Assembly (NCBI GenBank): GCA_027003085.1
Contig: JALWYR010000101.1
Location: 1-6,188 of the forward strand
Direction: 5' to 3'
DNA: 6,188 nucleotides
Source: Flavobacteriales bacterium
GTDB lineage: Bacteria > Bacteroidota > Bacteroidia > Flavobacteriales > Flavobacteriaceae
Below the pieces are notes generated by a model, which saw only the letters and a program-made list of their open reading frames with translations, searched no databases and was not told the origin of the DNA. This document shows, piece after piece, positions 1 through 5,935 of this stretch (its first letter is position 1; the number at the start of each line of letters is the position of its first letter). Both the position numbers and the translations under genes were made by a program.

Positions 1-105
1 GATAAATTTCTCCGCCACGGTATCGTTAAACGTACCTGGTCGACCGGGGTCCTTACCTTCTTTCCCTTTTGTTTCGGATGTAAACAAAATTATAAAATTT
101 TTCAT
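1..105 (-). CDS. N-terminal fragment of an unrecognised protein, cut by the left edge
   Basis: Reading leftward from an ATG at 105-103, the frame stays open for 35 codons to the window edge, so only the N-terminus is seen. It begins MKNFIILFTSE, a short hydrophobic strand, then a charged Gly/Lys/Pro-rich stretch (residues 13-24) and TFNDTVAEKFI. The opening hydrophobic run is too short and lacks the usual features of a signal peptide, so a cytoplasmic protein is likelier. A consensus Bacteroidota -7 box lies 4 bases before the ATG, which supports a real gene start and suggests a leaderless or nearly leaderless mRNA. GC is about 39%, below the other genes here. I do not recognise the family. 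The main doubt is the small visible size: a 35-codon open frame could occur by chance. Confidence 0.45.
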   Translation of the reverse strand, partial: MKNFIILFTSETKGKEGKDPGRPGTFNDTVAEKFI

Positions 106-109
106 GCTA

Positions 110-117
110 CAAACATA
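110..117 (-). promoter_or_regulatory. Bacteroidota-type -7 box (TATGTTTG) of the left-edge gene
   Basis: The minus strand reads TATGTTTG, matching all six fixed bases of the Bacteroidota sigma factor -7 consensus TAnnTTTG. Only TAGC separates it from the ATG at 105. With the box centred near -7, transcription would start at or within a base or two of the start codon. I see no good TTTG -33 box upstream, where the sequence is GC-rich. The position just before an open frame is the main support. Confidence 0.4.
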
Positions 118-141
118 CGAGGCGACCGGCAGGAAGCCCCA

Positions 142-170
142 CGCACCGCGGCATCCGAAATGCCGGTGCG
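142..170. other. GC-rich hairpin A in the intergenic region
   Basis: CGCACC (142-147) pairs with GGTGCG (165-170), and GGCAT (150-154) pairs with ATGCC (160-164) around a five-base loop. The only interruption is a two-base bulge (GC, 148-149), giving 11 bp in 29 bases. It lies in the roughly 76% GC stretch between the uvrA stop and the left-edge gene. No T-run follows on either strand, so it is not a standard intrinsic terminator. It could act as an mRNA 3' stabiliser, form part of a repeat element, or belong to an unknown structured RNA. Confidence 0.5.
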
Positions 171-203
171 GGCAGCCGGCCCGTTTGAGCGGAGCACGCG
201 GCG

Positions 204-272
204 GGCGCTACGTGAGCACGCCGCCGGACAAGCCGGAGGCGAAGGACGCCGGCGTGTGCGAACGTTAGCGCC
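204..272. other. GC-rich imperfect inverted repeat / hairpin B downstream of uvrA
   Basis: The outer arm GGCGCTA (204-210) pairs perfectly with TAGCGCC (266-272). CGT (211-213) then pairs with ACG (262-264) past a one-base bulge, and after a small internal loop CACGCCG (217-223) pairs with CGGCGTG (250-256). The apex holds a CCGG/CCGG mini-stem (224-227 with 233-236). This gives 17 bp in the outer arms. It begins 18 bases beyond the uvrA stop codon in the direction of uvrA transcription. With no U-tract after it, it is better seen as a structured or repeated intergenic element than a classical terminator. I see no gene in 106-289. Confidence 0.5.
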
Positions 273-289
273 CGGGCGCCCAAAAAATA

Positions 290-3097
290 TCATCCCAACT
301 CCTGGCGCAGGAAACGGGCCGTTTGGTTATCGGAAAGTGTCATCATTTGTTCGGGAGTGCCTTGGAAAACGATTTGTCCGCCGCCCGCGCCGCCTTCGGG
401 GCCCATATCCACAATCCAATCCGCCTGCTTGATCACGTCCATATTGTGCTCGATGACCACCACTGTGTTGCCGCGGTCGATGAGCCGGTTGAGGATGCCC
501 AAAAGCAAACGGATGTCTTCGAAATGCAGTCCGGTGGTGGGTTCGTCCAGGATGTAGAGCGTGCGGCCGGTGTCGCGCTTGGCCAATTCGGCCGTGAGCT
601 TAATGCGCTGGGCTTCGCCGCCCGAAAGCGTGGTGCTGGGCTGGCCCAAACGCAGGTAGCCCAGCCCTATATCGTGGAGCATTTGCAATTTGCGCCGTAT
701 GGAGGGCACGGCCTCGAAAAATTCCAGAGCTTCGGACACGCTCATATCCAACACGTCGGCAATGTTTTTGCCCTTGTAGGTAACTTCGAGGGTTTCGCGG
801 TTGAAACGTTTGCCCAGGCAGGCCTCGCAGGTAACATACACGTCGGGCAGGAAATTCATTTCGATGGTGCGCACCCCGGCGCCTTCGCACACGGGGCACC
901 GGCCGCCTTTGACGTTGAACGAAAAACGCCCGGGTTTGTAGCCGCGAATTTTGGCCTCCACGGTTTGGGCAAAGAGTTTGCGAATTTCGTCGAACACCTT
1001 GATGTAGGTGGCCGGATTGGAGCGGGGTGTGCGCCCGATGGGGCTTTGGTCGATGTCGATCACCTTGTCGATATGTTCGATGCCTTCGATGCGTTCGAAA
1101 GGCAAGGGTTTGTCCAGCGAACGGTGCAATTGTTGGCGCAGGGCGGGGTAGAGGGTTTCGTTGATCAGGGTGGACTTTCCGCTGCCCGACACGCCCGTTA
1201 CCAGGGTGAGCGTGCCCAGCGGGATATGCAAATCCACGTGTTTAAGATTATGGCCCGTGGCGCCATAGAGCGAAAGGGTTTTTCCGGTGCCCGTGCGGCG
1301 CTTTCCGGGCACGGGAATGCTTGTGCGCCCGGCCAAATAGTCGGCCGTGAGTGAGTTGTTTTGCATAAATTTTTCCGGTGGCCCTTGGTTCACCACCTTT
1401 CCGCCCAAGCGGCCGGCGCCGGGGCCCAAATCCACGATATGGTCGGCCGCCAGCATCATTTCGCGGTCGTGTTCCACCACCATTACGCTGTTGCCGGCAT
1501 CGCGCAGGGCTTGGAGCGTGTGGATGAGTTTTTCGTTATCGCGCGGATGCAAGCCAATGCTGGGTTCGTCCAGGATATACAACACATTGACCAATCCCGA
1601 ACCGATTTGCGAAGCAAGCCGGATGCGCTGGCTTTCGCCGCCCGAAAGCGAAGCGGCCGAGCGGTTGAGCGTGAGGTAGTGCAAGCCCACATTGAGCAAA
1701 AATCCGATGCGCGTGCGTATTTCCTTGATGATTTCGTCGGCAATAAGCCGTTCGGTTTGGGTAAAATGCTTTTCCAGTCCGTCGAACCAACGGGCCAGTT
1801 CGCCGATTTCCATTTCGACCAAATCGCCGATGTTTTTTCCGTTGATTTCGAACAAATAGGCTTCGCGACGCAAACGACGTCCACCACAGGCGGAACAAGT
1901 TTCGCGGCTCATATAATCCGACGCCCACCGGCGCAGGGATTTGTATTGTTGTTGGTTGAAATTCTTTTCGATCAGCGGCACAATGCCTTCGAATTCCACC
2001 AAGTGTTCTTCGCTAATGCCTGTTAGTTCGGAAAACCAATGGACAAACTCCCGGAAGCCGTAAAGCAATTTGTTCAAGGCCTCGGAAGGAATTTTTTTAA
2101 TGGGCGTGTCCAAATCGAAACCGCATTTATGTCCCAGCCGTTCGATTTGTTGGGTGATCCATTGGTGCCGGCCGGTGTCGATGGGGGCAATGCCACCTCG
2201 ACGGATACTGAGCTCGGGGTTGGGGATGATTTTTTGGAGGTCGGCCTTCCAAACCTCGCCTAAGCCCTGGCATACGGGACAATAGCCCTTGGGAGAGTTG
2301 AAGGAGAAAAAATTGGGTTCGGGTTCGGGCAGGGCTTGGCCGGTTTCGGGATCGATCCAGCGAGTGCCGAAGAAGCGGGTTTGTCCGTCGGCGGTCAGAA
2401 TCAAAAGGCCCTCGTTGCTAACTTCGAGCGCGGTGCGCACGGCGCGTTCGAGTCGCTTGCGGTTGCGTTCGCCAGGCGTTAGTGTGTCGATAACAAGCTC
2501 AATGTCGTGGGTTTTGTAGCGTTCGACTTTCAGTCCCTTTTGCAGTTCGGTGATTTGTCCGTCGATGCGCACGCGCGTATAGCCGCGGCTCATCCATTTG
2601 GCGAACAGTTCCTTGTAGTGTCCTTTGCGGGCGCGCACCAAAGGGGCCAGGATATGGATTTTTTGGCCTTGGAAATGCTTAATCACCAGAGCGGGTATGC
2701 TTGCCGCGTCGGGCGCCGGTGCTTGTCCGGCGCCGTGGGGTTTGCCCAGTTTGGCATACAAAAGCCGTAGCAGGTCGTAGATTTCGGTAATGGTGCCTAC
2801 GGTGGAACGCGGGTTGCGGTTGACCGTTTTCTGTTCGATGGCAATAACCGGAGGCAGGTTTTCGATTTTATCCACGGCGGGGCGTTCCATTCCGCCCAGG
2901 AATTGGCGGATATAGCCCGAAAAGGTTTCCAAATAGCGCCGTTGGCCTTCGGCGTAGATGGTGTTGAAGGCCAAGCTGGATTTTCCGCTTCCACTGAGCC
3001 CGGTGATGACCGTAAGCCGGTAAAGCGGAATGCGGACATCGATGTTTTGGAGGTTATGTTCTTTGGCACCGTAAATTTCAAGCCATTCGTTACTCAT
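290..3097 (-). CDS. uvrA: UvrA, excinuclease ABC subunit A (nucleotide excision repair)
   Basis: UvrA is the dimeric ATPase that finds bulky DNA lesions and loads UvrB for dual incision by UvrC. At 935 residues it has the usual length. Both ABC modules are complete. The first has Walker A GLSGSGKSS (33-41), signature LSGGE (484-488), Walker B LYILDEP (506-512) and H-loop His543. The second has GVSGSGKST (635-643), Q-loop region DIDQSPIGRTPRSNP (681-695), LSGGE (824-828), LYILDEP (847-853) and His884. Zinc-site CxxC pairs lie at C273/C276 with C401/C404, and at C734/C737 with C757/C760. The extra N-terminal CxxC pair of E. coli zinc finger 1 is absent: residues 248-251 read IDPE. I chose the ATG at 3097, although the frame stays open to 3418, because UvrA homology begins at MSNEWLEI and this ATG forms an ATGA overlap with the upstream stop. 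Translation is therefore probably coupled to the acyltransferase gene. Confidence 0.98.
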   Translation of the reverse strand: MSNEWLEIYGAKEHNLQNIDVRIPLYRLTVITGLSGSGKSSLAFNTIYAEGQRRYLETFSGYIRQFLGGMERPAVDKIENLPPVIAIEQKTVNRNPRSTVGTITEIYDLLRLLYAKLGKPHGAGQAPAPDAASIPALVIKHFQGQKIHILAPLVRARKGHYKELFAKWMSRGYTRVRIDGQITELQKGLKVERYKTHDIELVIDTLTPGERNRKRLERAVRTALEVSNEGLLILTADGQTRFFGTRWIDPETGQALPEPEPNFFSFNSPKGYCPVCQGLGEVWKADLQKIIPNPELSIRRGGIAPIDTGRHQWITQQIERLGHKCGFDLDTPIKKIPSEALNKLLYGFREFVHWFSELTGISEEHLVEFEGIVPLIEKNFNQQQYKSLRRWASDYMSRETCSACGGRRLRREAYLFEINGKNIGDLVEMEIGELARWFDGLEKHFTQTERLIADEIIKEIRTRIGFLLNVGLHYLTLNRSAASLSGGESQRIRLASQIGSGLVNVLYILDEPSIGLHPRDNEKLIHTLQALRDAGNSVMVVEHDREMMLAADHIVDLGPGAGRLGGKVVNQGPPEKFMQNNSLTADYLAGRTSIPVPGKRRTGTGKTLSLYGATGHNLKHVDLHIPLGTLTLVTGVSGSGKSTLINETLYPALRQQLHRSLDKPLPFERIEGIEHIDKVIDIDQSPIGRTPRSNPATYIKVFDEIRKLFAQTVEAKIRGYKPGRFSFNVKGGRCPVCEGAGVRTIEMNFLPDVYVTCEACLGKRFNRETLEVTYKGKNIADVLDMSVSEALEFFEAVPSIRRKLQMLHDIGLGYLRLGQPSTTLSGGEAQRIKLTAELAKRDTGRTLYILDEPTTGLHFEDIRLLLGILNRLIDRGNTVVVIEHNMDVIKQADWIVDMGPEGGAGGGQIVFQGTPEQMMTLSDNQTARFLRQELG

Positions 3098-3936
3098 CGC
3101 TCGCGGAATTTTTCGGGCAGCGCATAGGCAATTTTTTTTACCTCGCCGGCCCATTCGTGGATGGTCTTGCTGTCGTCGAAAAATTCGGGTGGTAAGGGTT
3201 CGCCGAAACAAATACGGATGGTTTTTCCGCGCATTTTGTGCAATTCGCGAGGCAAAAGAAAAAGTTCCAAATTGGCTTTGATGCCCAACAGGGTGCGAAT
3301 GCGGTGCACATTGTAGAAAAGCCGTGAATTGCGGGTGGGAATAAAAAACGGAACCACGGTTTTTTGGAACTGACGAGCAAAACGCACAAATCCGCTTCGC
3401 CAGAGGCCGTCGTCCCAACGGCCTTTGTGATAGCGGGCCACTTCGCCCGAAGGAAAAATGGTGGTGGGAACGCCTTTCCGGGCCAGTCGTTGCTCGTAGA
3501 TTTTGTGGTATTCGGGTGGATTTTTGCCGAAAATTTTTACAGGCACAAAAAAGTCCTGCAAGGGTTTGATGGCCATGAGCACGTCGTTGGTCAGGTGGTT
3601 GACCATGGTGTAGTGGTCTTTGAGCACATGCATCAGGGCAAAAAAATCAGGGCCGCCCAGGGCGTGGTTGCCCACAAATATCAAATCCTTTTCCCAAGGA
3701 ATATTTCCGGTTCCATAGGGCTCGATTTTGAGGTTTAAAAAATCGATGACCGCTTCGACAAATTCAAAGTTTTTCAAATGCCCGAAGCGTTCCAGTCCAC
3801 GGTTGATTTCGTCTTCTTTGATCAACCATTTGATAAAACGAATGACCGGACGGGGCAGGTTGCGCACCCGCGGGTCGTTTTGGCTGCGAATAATTTTTTC
3901 CACATCCACACGGAGGGATGGAGTTTCGGGAGTCAT
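3094..3936 (-). CDS. PlsC-like lysophospholipid acyltransferase family protein
   Basis: This protein of 280 residues (ATG at 3936) belongs to the glycerolipid acyltransferase superfamily, which moves an acyl chain to a lysolipid hydroxyl at the inner membrane. Numbering from this ATG, the catalytic motif is NHALGGPD (90-97), with His91 and Asp97 as the likely pair. The spacing is H-x5-D rather than the textbook H-x4-D. In the Bacteroidota subfamily I know, this motif is usually NHPLGGLD. Further family blocks are NDVLM (117-121), FFVPV (129-133), the substrate-binding-type FPSGEVAR (161-168), RNSRLFY (202-208) and GIKANLEL (218-225). No clear membrane-spanning helix is visible, so a peripheral protein is likely. 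The exact acceptor is not determinable: lysophosphatidic acid, or an amino-acid lipid precursor, are both possible. An in-frame TTG at 3942 would add two residues, but the ATG is preferred. It shares ATGA with uvrA downstream. Confidence 0.85.
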   Translation of the reverse strand: MTPETPSLRVDVEKIIRSQNDPRVRNLPRPVIRFIKWLIKEDEINRGLERFGHLKNFEFVEAVIDFLNLKIEPYGTGNIPWEKDLIFVGNHALGGPDFFALMHVLKDHYTMVNHLTNDVLMAIKPLQDFFVPVKIFGKNPPEYHKIYEQRLARKGVPTTIFPSGEVARYHKGRWDDGLWRSGFVRFARQFQKTVVPFFIPTRNSRLFYNVHRIRTLLGIKANLELFLLPRELHKMRGKTIRICFGEPLPPEFFDDSKTIHEWAGEVKKIAYALPEKFRER

Positions 3937-3955
3937 CGACAAAAATTTATGCTTG

Positions 3956-3963
3956 CAAAGTTA
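3956..3963 (-). promoter_or_regulatory. -7 box (TAACTTTG) for the acyltransferase-uvrA unit
   Basis: The minus strand carries TAACTTTG, an exact match to TAnnTTTG, ending 19 bases before the ATG at 3936. This gives a predicted leader of about 15 bases. It follows the T-run of the probable terminator of the upstream zinc-ribbon gene by three bases, as expected if a new transcription unit starts here. There is no convincing -33 TTTG, because that region is the GC-rich terminator stem. Confidence 0.4.
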
Positions 3964-3966
3964 GTC

Positions 3967-3989
3967 AAAAAAAGAGCGGCGGCCGGCTC
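3967..3989 (-). terminator. Probable weak intrinsic terminator of the zinc-ribbon gene
   Basis: On the minus strand GAGC (3989-3986) can pair with GCTC (3977-3974) across a GC-rich eight-base interior, followed directly by seven T's (3973-3967). The stem is only 4 bp, with one further possible G-C pair inside, so efficiency may be low and some read-through into the acyltransferase gene is possible. The stem overlaps the TGA stop codon of the zinc-ribbon gene. Confidence 0.4.
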
Positions 3990-4353
3990 AAACATCGAGG
4001 GACTTGGTTACCAAAAGGTAGAAATCGGAATCGCGCATGCGCAGGTAGCCCTGGTCGTAAACGTAGTAGTAGGTGTCGCCTTTGCGGGTGGTGTGACAGG
4101 AGGTGTAGAAATCGAAGCGGAAGCCCTTTTTGAGCAAGGTTTGCCGGTGGACGCGGGTTTTTTCGTGCGTGTTCAGTTCGGTGAGGATTTGCCAGTTTTT
4201 TTTGAGGACGCGATTGATGTTGCGAATCATCCGGTTGGTTTCGCGGTTGCGTTGGTTGTGGTAGGCATTGCGGCAACTGTCTGAACAAAAACGTTTATCG
4301 GCCCGGCCCAGGATGGGTTCGCCGCAATAGAGGCATTTACGTTCGGCGTCCAT
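3988..4353 (-). CDS. Small zinc-ribbon protein of unknown function, conserved in Bacteroidota
   Basis: This protein has 121 residues. The N-terminus is a zinc ribbon with C7-x2-C10 and C23-x3-C27 (CLYCGEP, then RFCSDSCRNAYHNQ), the kind of four-cysteine knuckle seen in DUF2116-like and other short zinc-ribbon proteins. It is followed by a basic, probably helical segment rich in Arg and Asn (28-55), a linker with Thr/Lys/Arg (about 60-75), and a C-terminal part with aromatic strands (FRFDFY, DTYYYVYDQGYLRMRDSDFYLLV). I recall the same architecture in uncharacterised Bacteroidota proteins, but no function is known to me. Nucleic-acid binding is a guess from the basic helix and ribbon. The ATG at 4353 is the natural start, since the ribbon begins six residues later. 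It lies upstream of the acyltransferase on the same strand with a 51-base gap that holds a probable terminator and promoter, and is divergent from the T9SS gene. Confidence 0.82.
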   Translation of the reverse strand: MDAERKCLYCGEPILGRADKRFCSDSCRNAYHNQRNRETNRMIRNINRVLKKNWQILTELNTHEKTRVHRQTLLKKGFRFDFYTSCHTTRKGDTYYYVYDQGYLRMRDSDFYLLVTKSLDV

Positions 4354-4369
4354 AGGAGGAATTGTGGAT

Positions 4370-4377
4370 TAAAGATA
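4370..4377 (-). promoter_or_regulatory. Near-consensus -7 box (TATCTTTA) for the zinc-ribbon gene
   Basis: The minus strand reads TATCTTTA, matching five of the six fixed positions of TAnnTTTG (last G replaced by A). It ends 16 bases before the ATG at 4353, the same spacing as the box of the divergent gene. No clear -33 element is seen. Confidence 0.28.
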
Positions 4378-4405
4378 GGAAAAAATTAAGAAGTAAATTT
4401 ATCAT

Positions 4406-4413
4406 TACCTTTG
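4406..4413 (+). promoter_or_regulatory. -7 box (TACCTTTG) for the T9SS-exported protein gene
   Basis: TACCTTTG is an exact match to the Bacteroidota -7 consensus TAnnTTTG. It ends 16 bases before the ATG at 4430, which predicts a leader of about 13 bases. The leader is A-rich with no Shine-Dalgarno sequence, as is normal for this phylum. The -33 region is A/T-rich but lacks TTTG. Together with the box at 4370-4377 it makes a compact divergent promoter pair in a 76-base gap. Confidence 0.42.
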
Positions 4414-4429
4414 GAAATAAAGTAAAGTA

Positions 4430-5914
4430 ATGAATCCGATAATGAAAAAATCCTTCATTTTTATACTCTTGCTAACCGCTTGGGCTTTGCGTGCCCAATA
4501 TCCGGTGGATACGATTTATCAGTCCCATACGGCCACAACGCCGGGCTTGCCGGCGCTTTACGGCAGTGTTACCGACACGGCGGTTCCTTCGCCCGTAGTG
4601 CTGACGCGCATTACGGACTATGTGCCGGAATGGGATTGGTATCCGCATCACGAATATGCCAAAATTCAACCTTGGAATGCCGATGCCACGATGTATAAAT
4701 TTTATTCCGTGGCCTTGTATGATGCTACGGATTACCACAAAATCCGCGATTTGCCGGGCGGGGAGATTTGGCCTTCGTATTGGTCGAACACCGACCCGGA
4801 CAAAATTTGGTCGTTCAGGCAGAATGGCGATATTCGCTACTACCGCATCAGCACCGACTCGGTTTACCAAGCGGGACATATTTATCTTTCGGATTCGGCA
4901 CAAACGGATTACCAAGCCGTAATGTTGGGCCCGGGCGAAGGCAATATGGACCGGAACGACCGTTTTGTGGCTTTGGCCTGCCAGGCAGGCGCCGATATGG
5001 ATGTGGTGGTTTACGATTTGCAAGCCGATTCGGTGGTGGTGCGCCGTCGTTTTGCCGGTGCCTGGGGCAATTCCGCCGAAACCTATCCGCATTATGTGGA
5101 TTGGGTGTCGGTGTCGCAGTCGGGACAATATACGGGCATTATGTGGGACCATAATACCACTTCGGCAAGCAATCCTTTCAACGGGCATTACGGGGTGGAG
5201 ATTTACCGCACGCAGGATATGCAATTTTTGCGTCGCATTGCCGAATACGGGAATCACGGGGATTTCGGTTACGACAGCAGTGGAAACGAGGTATTTGTCC
5301 AATTTTGGGGGCCTACGGGCACGTTGAATATGTATTATTTGGATCATTTGGAGCGTGTGGTGCTTTCGAATCATCCGGATTTTGGAGGCGAAGGGCATAT
5401 TTCGTGCCGCAACTTGCAACGTCCGGGTTGGGCCTACGTAAGTCAGGATGAAGCGGCCCGTTCGGGCTTGATGGTGGCCGTGCGCTTGGACAGTTCGGGG
5501 CGGGTGGAGTTTTTCGGGCATCATTTCAGCACGGCGGCTTCGTATTTGAAATCACCTATGCCGGTGCCTTCGCCCGATGGCACGCAAGTGATGTTTAAAA
5601 GCGATTTCGGCGATGGCAACCCGGACGTGGTTTACACCTTTGTGGCCCGTGCCCAAAGTCAGGCGGCGGTGGCGGAAAATGCACAAGCGGACGTGCAAAT
5701 CTTTCCCAATCCGGCCCACGGGCGGGTGTATGTAATTGCACCTTGGGATTTTCGAAATGCCGCTTTGTATGACCCTCACGGGCGATTAATACGGCGCTAT
5801 CTTTACCTCCGCAACGGGGAAATGAATTTGGATGGATTGGCGCCCGGGCTTTATGTGCTGCGATTAATCGGGCGGCAGGGACAAATGTTTGCCGGGTTAG
5901 TAGAGGTTTATTGA
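4430..5914 (+). CDS. Secreted beta-propeller-like protein with T9SS type A sorting domain
   Basis: This protein of 494 residues is exported by Sec and then the type IX system. Residues 5-22 form a signal peptide (MKK, hydrophobic FIFILLL, then WALRA) with likely cleavage A22|Q23. The +1 glutamine agrees with the Bacteroidota Q-rule, under which it is cyclised to pyroglutamate. The mature part shows repeated short strand-rich units with WD40/TolB-like turns, such as VSVSQSGQYTGIMWD (226-240), YDSSGNEVFVQFWG (281-294), and SPDGTQVMFKSDFGDGN (381-397), suggesting a beta-propeller. A Gln/Ala linker (about 408-420) precedes a C-terminal domain with IFPNPAHGRVYV (424-435), LYDPHGRLI (447-455) and LDGLAPGLYVLRL (467-479), the hallmarks of a type A sorting domain, normally removed by the sortase PorU. 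I see no catalytic motif, so a carbohydrate, peptide or surface-binding role is open. The alternative start is the ATG at 4442, which gives a cleaner MKK signal peptide. Confidence 0.9.
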   Translation: MNPIMKKSFIFILLLTAWALRAQYPVDTIYQSHTATTPGLPALYGSVTDTAVPSPVVLTRITDYVPEWDWYPHHEYAKIQPWNADATMYKFYSVALYDATDYHKIRDLPGGEIWPSYWSNTDPDKIWSFRQNGDIRYYRISTDSVYQAGHIYLSDSAQTDYQAVMLGPGEGNMDRNDRFVALACQAGADMDVVVYDLQADSVVVRRRFAGAWGNSAETYPHYVDWVSVSQSGQYTGIMWDHNTTSASNPFNGHYGVEIYRTQDMQFLRRIAEYGNHGDFGYDSSGNEVFVQFWGPTGTLNMYYLDHLERVVLSNHPDFGGEGHISCRNLQRPGWAYVSQDEAARSGLMVAVRLDSSGRVEFFGHHFSTAASYLKSPMPVPSPDGTQVMFKSDFGDGNPDVVYTFVARAQSQAAVAENAQADVQIFPNPAHGRVYVIAPWDFRNAALYDPHGRLIRRYLYLRNGEMNLDGLAPGLYVLRLIGRQGQMFAGLVEVY

Positions 5915-5935
5915 GGCAAGTTTTCTTGGTTCCGG

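Noticed and set aside
268..279. Palindrome GCGCCCGGGCGC as a uvrA terminator
   Set aside because: For the minus strand the T-run (plus-strand A's at 282-287) comes before the palindrome rather than after it, and a perfect 12-base palindrome leaves no loop.
160..432. Open frames through the GC-rich intergenic stretch and into uvrA (plus strand 160-432, minus strand 102-293)
   Set aside because: They are products of high GC with few stops. The translations are Arg/Pro/Ala-rich low-complexity peptides.
323..1354. Plus-strand open frame of 343 codons
   Set aside because: It is antisense to uvrA, and its length follows from the codon bias of the true gene. The translation is rich in His, Gly, Ala and Phe with no recognisable motif.
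3098..3418. In-frame upstream extension of uvrA (107 codons)
   Set aside because: It overlaps the acyltransferase gene in another frame, has no UvrA homology, and would replace the natural ATGA-coupled start.
3937..3942. TTG start two codons upstream of the acyltransferase ATG
   Set aside because: The ATG is the stronger start codon and is equally compatible with the promoter box. The two extra residues add nothing recognisable.
4354..4359. AGGAGG as a plus-strand Shine-Dalgarno site
   Set aside because: The next plausible plus-strand start is at 4430, about 70 bases away, and the other genes here lack such sites. It is probably chance.
4472..5524. Minus-strand open frame of 350 codons
   Set aside because: It lies wholly antisense to the T9SS cargo gene, whose signal peptide and sorting domain are unmistakable. 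The translation is Arg/His/Ile-rich without motifs.
5917..5928. CAAG-TTTT-CTTG stem as a terminator of the T9SS gene
   Set aside because: It has only four base pairs, two of them A-T, with the T's in the loop rather than after the stem. It is too weak to call.
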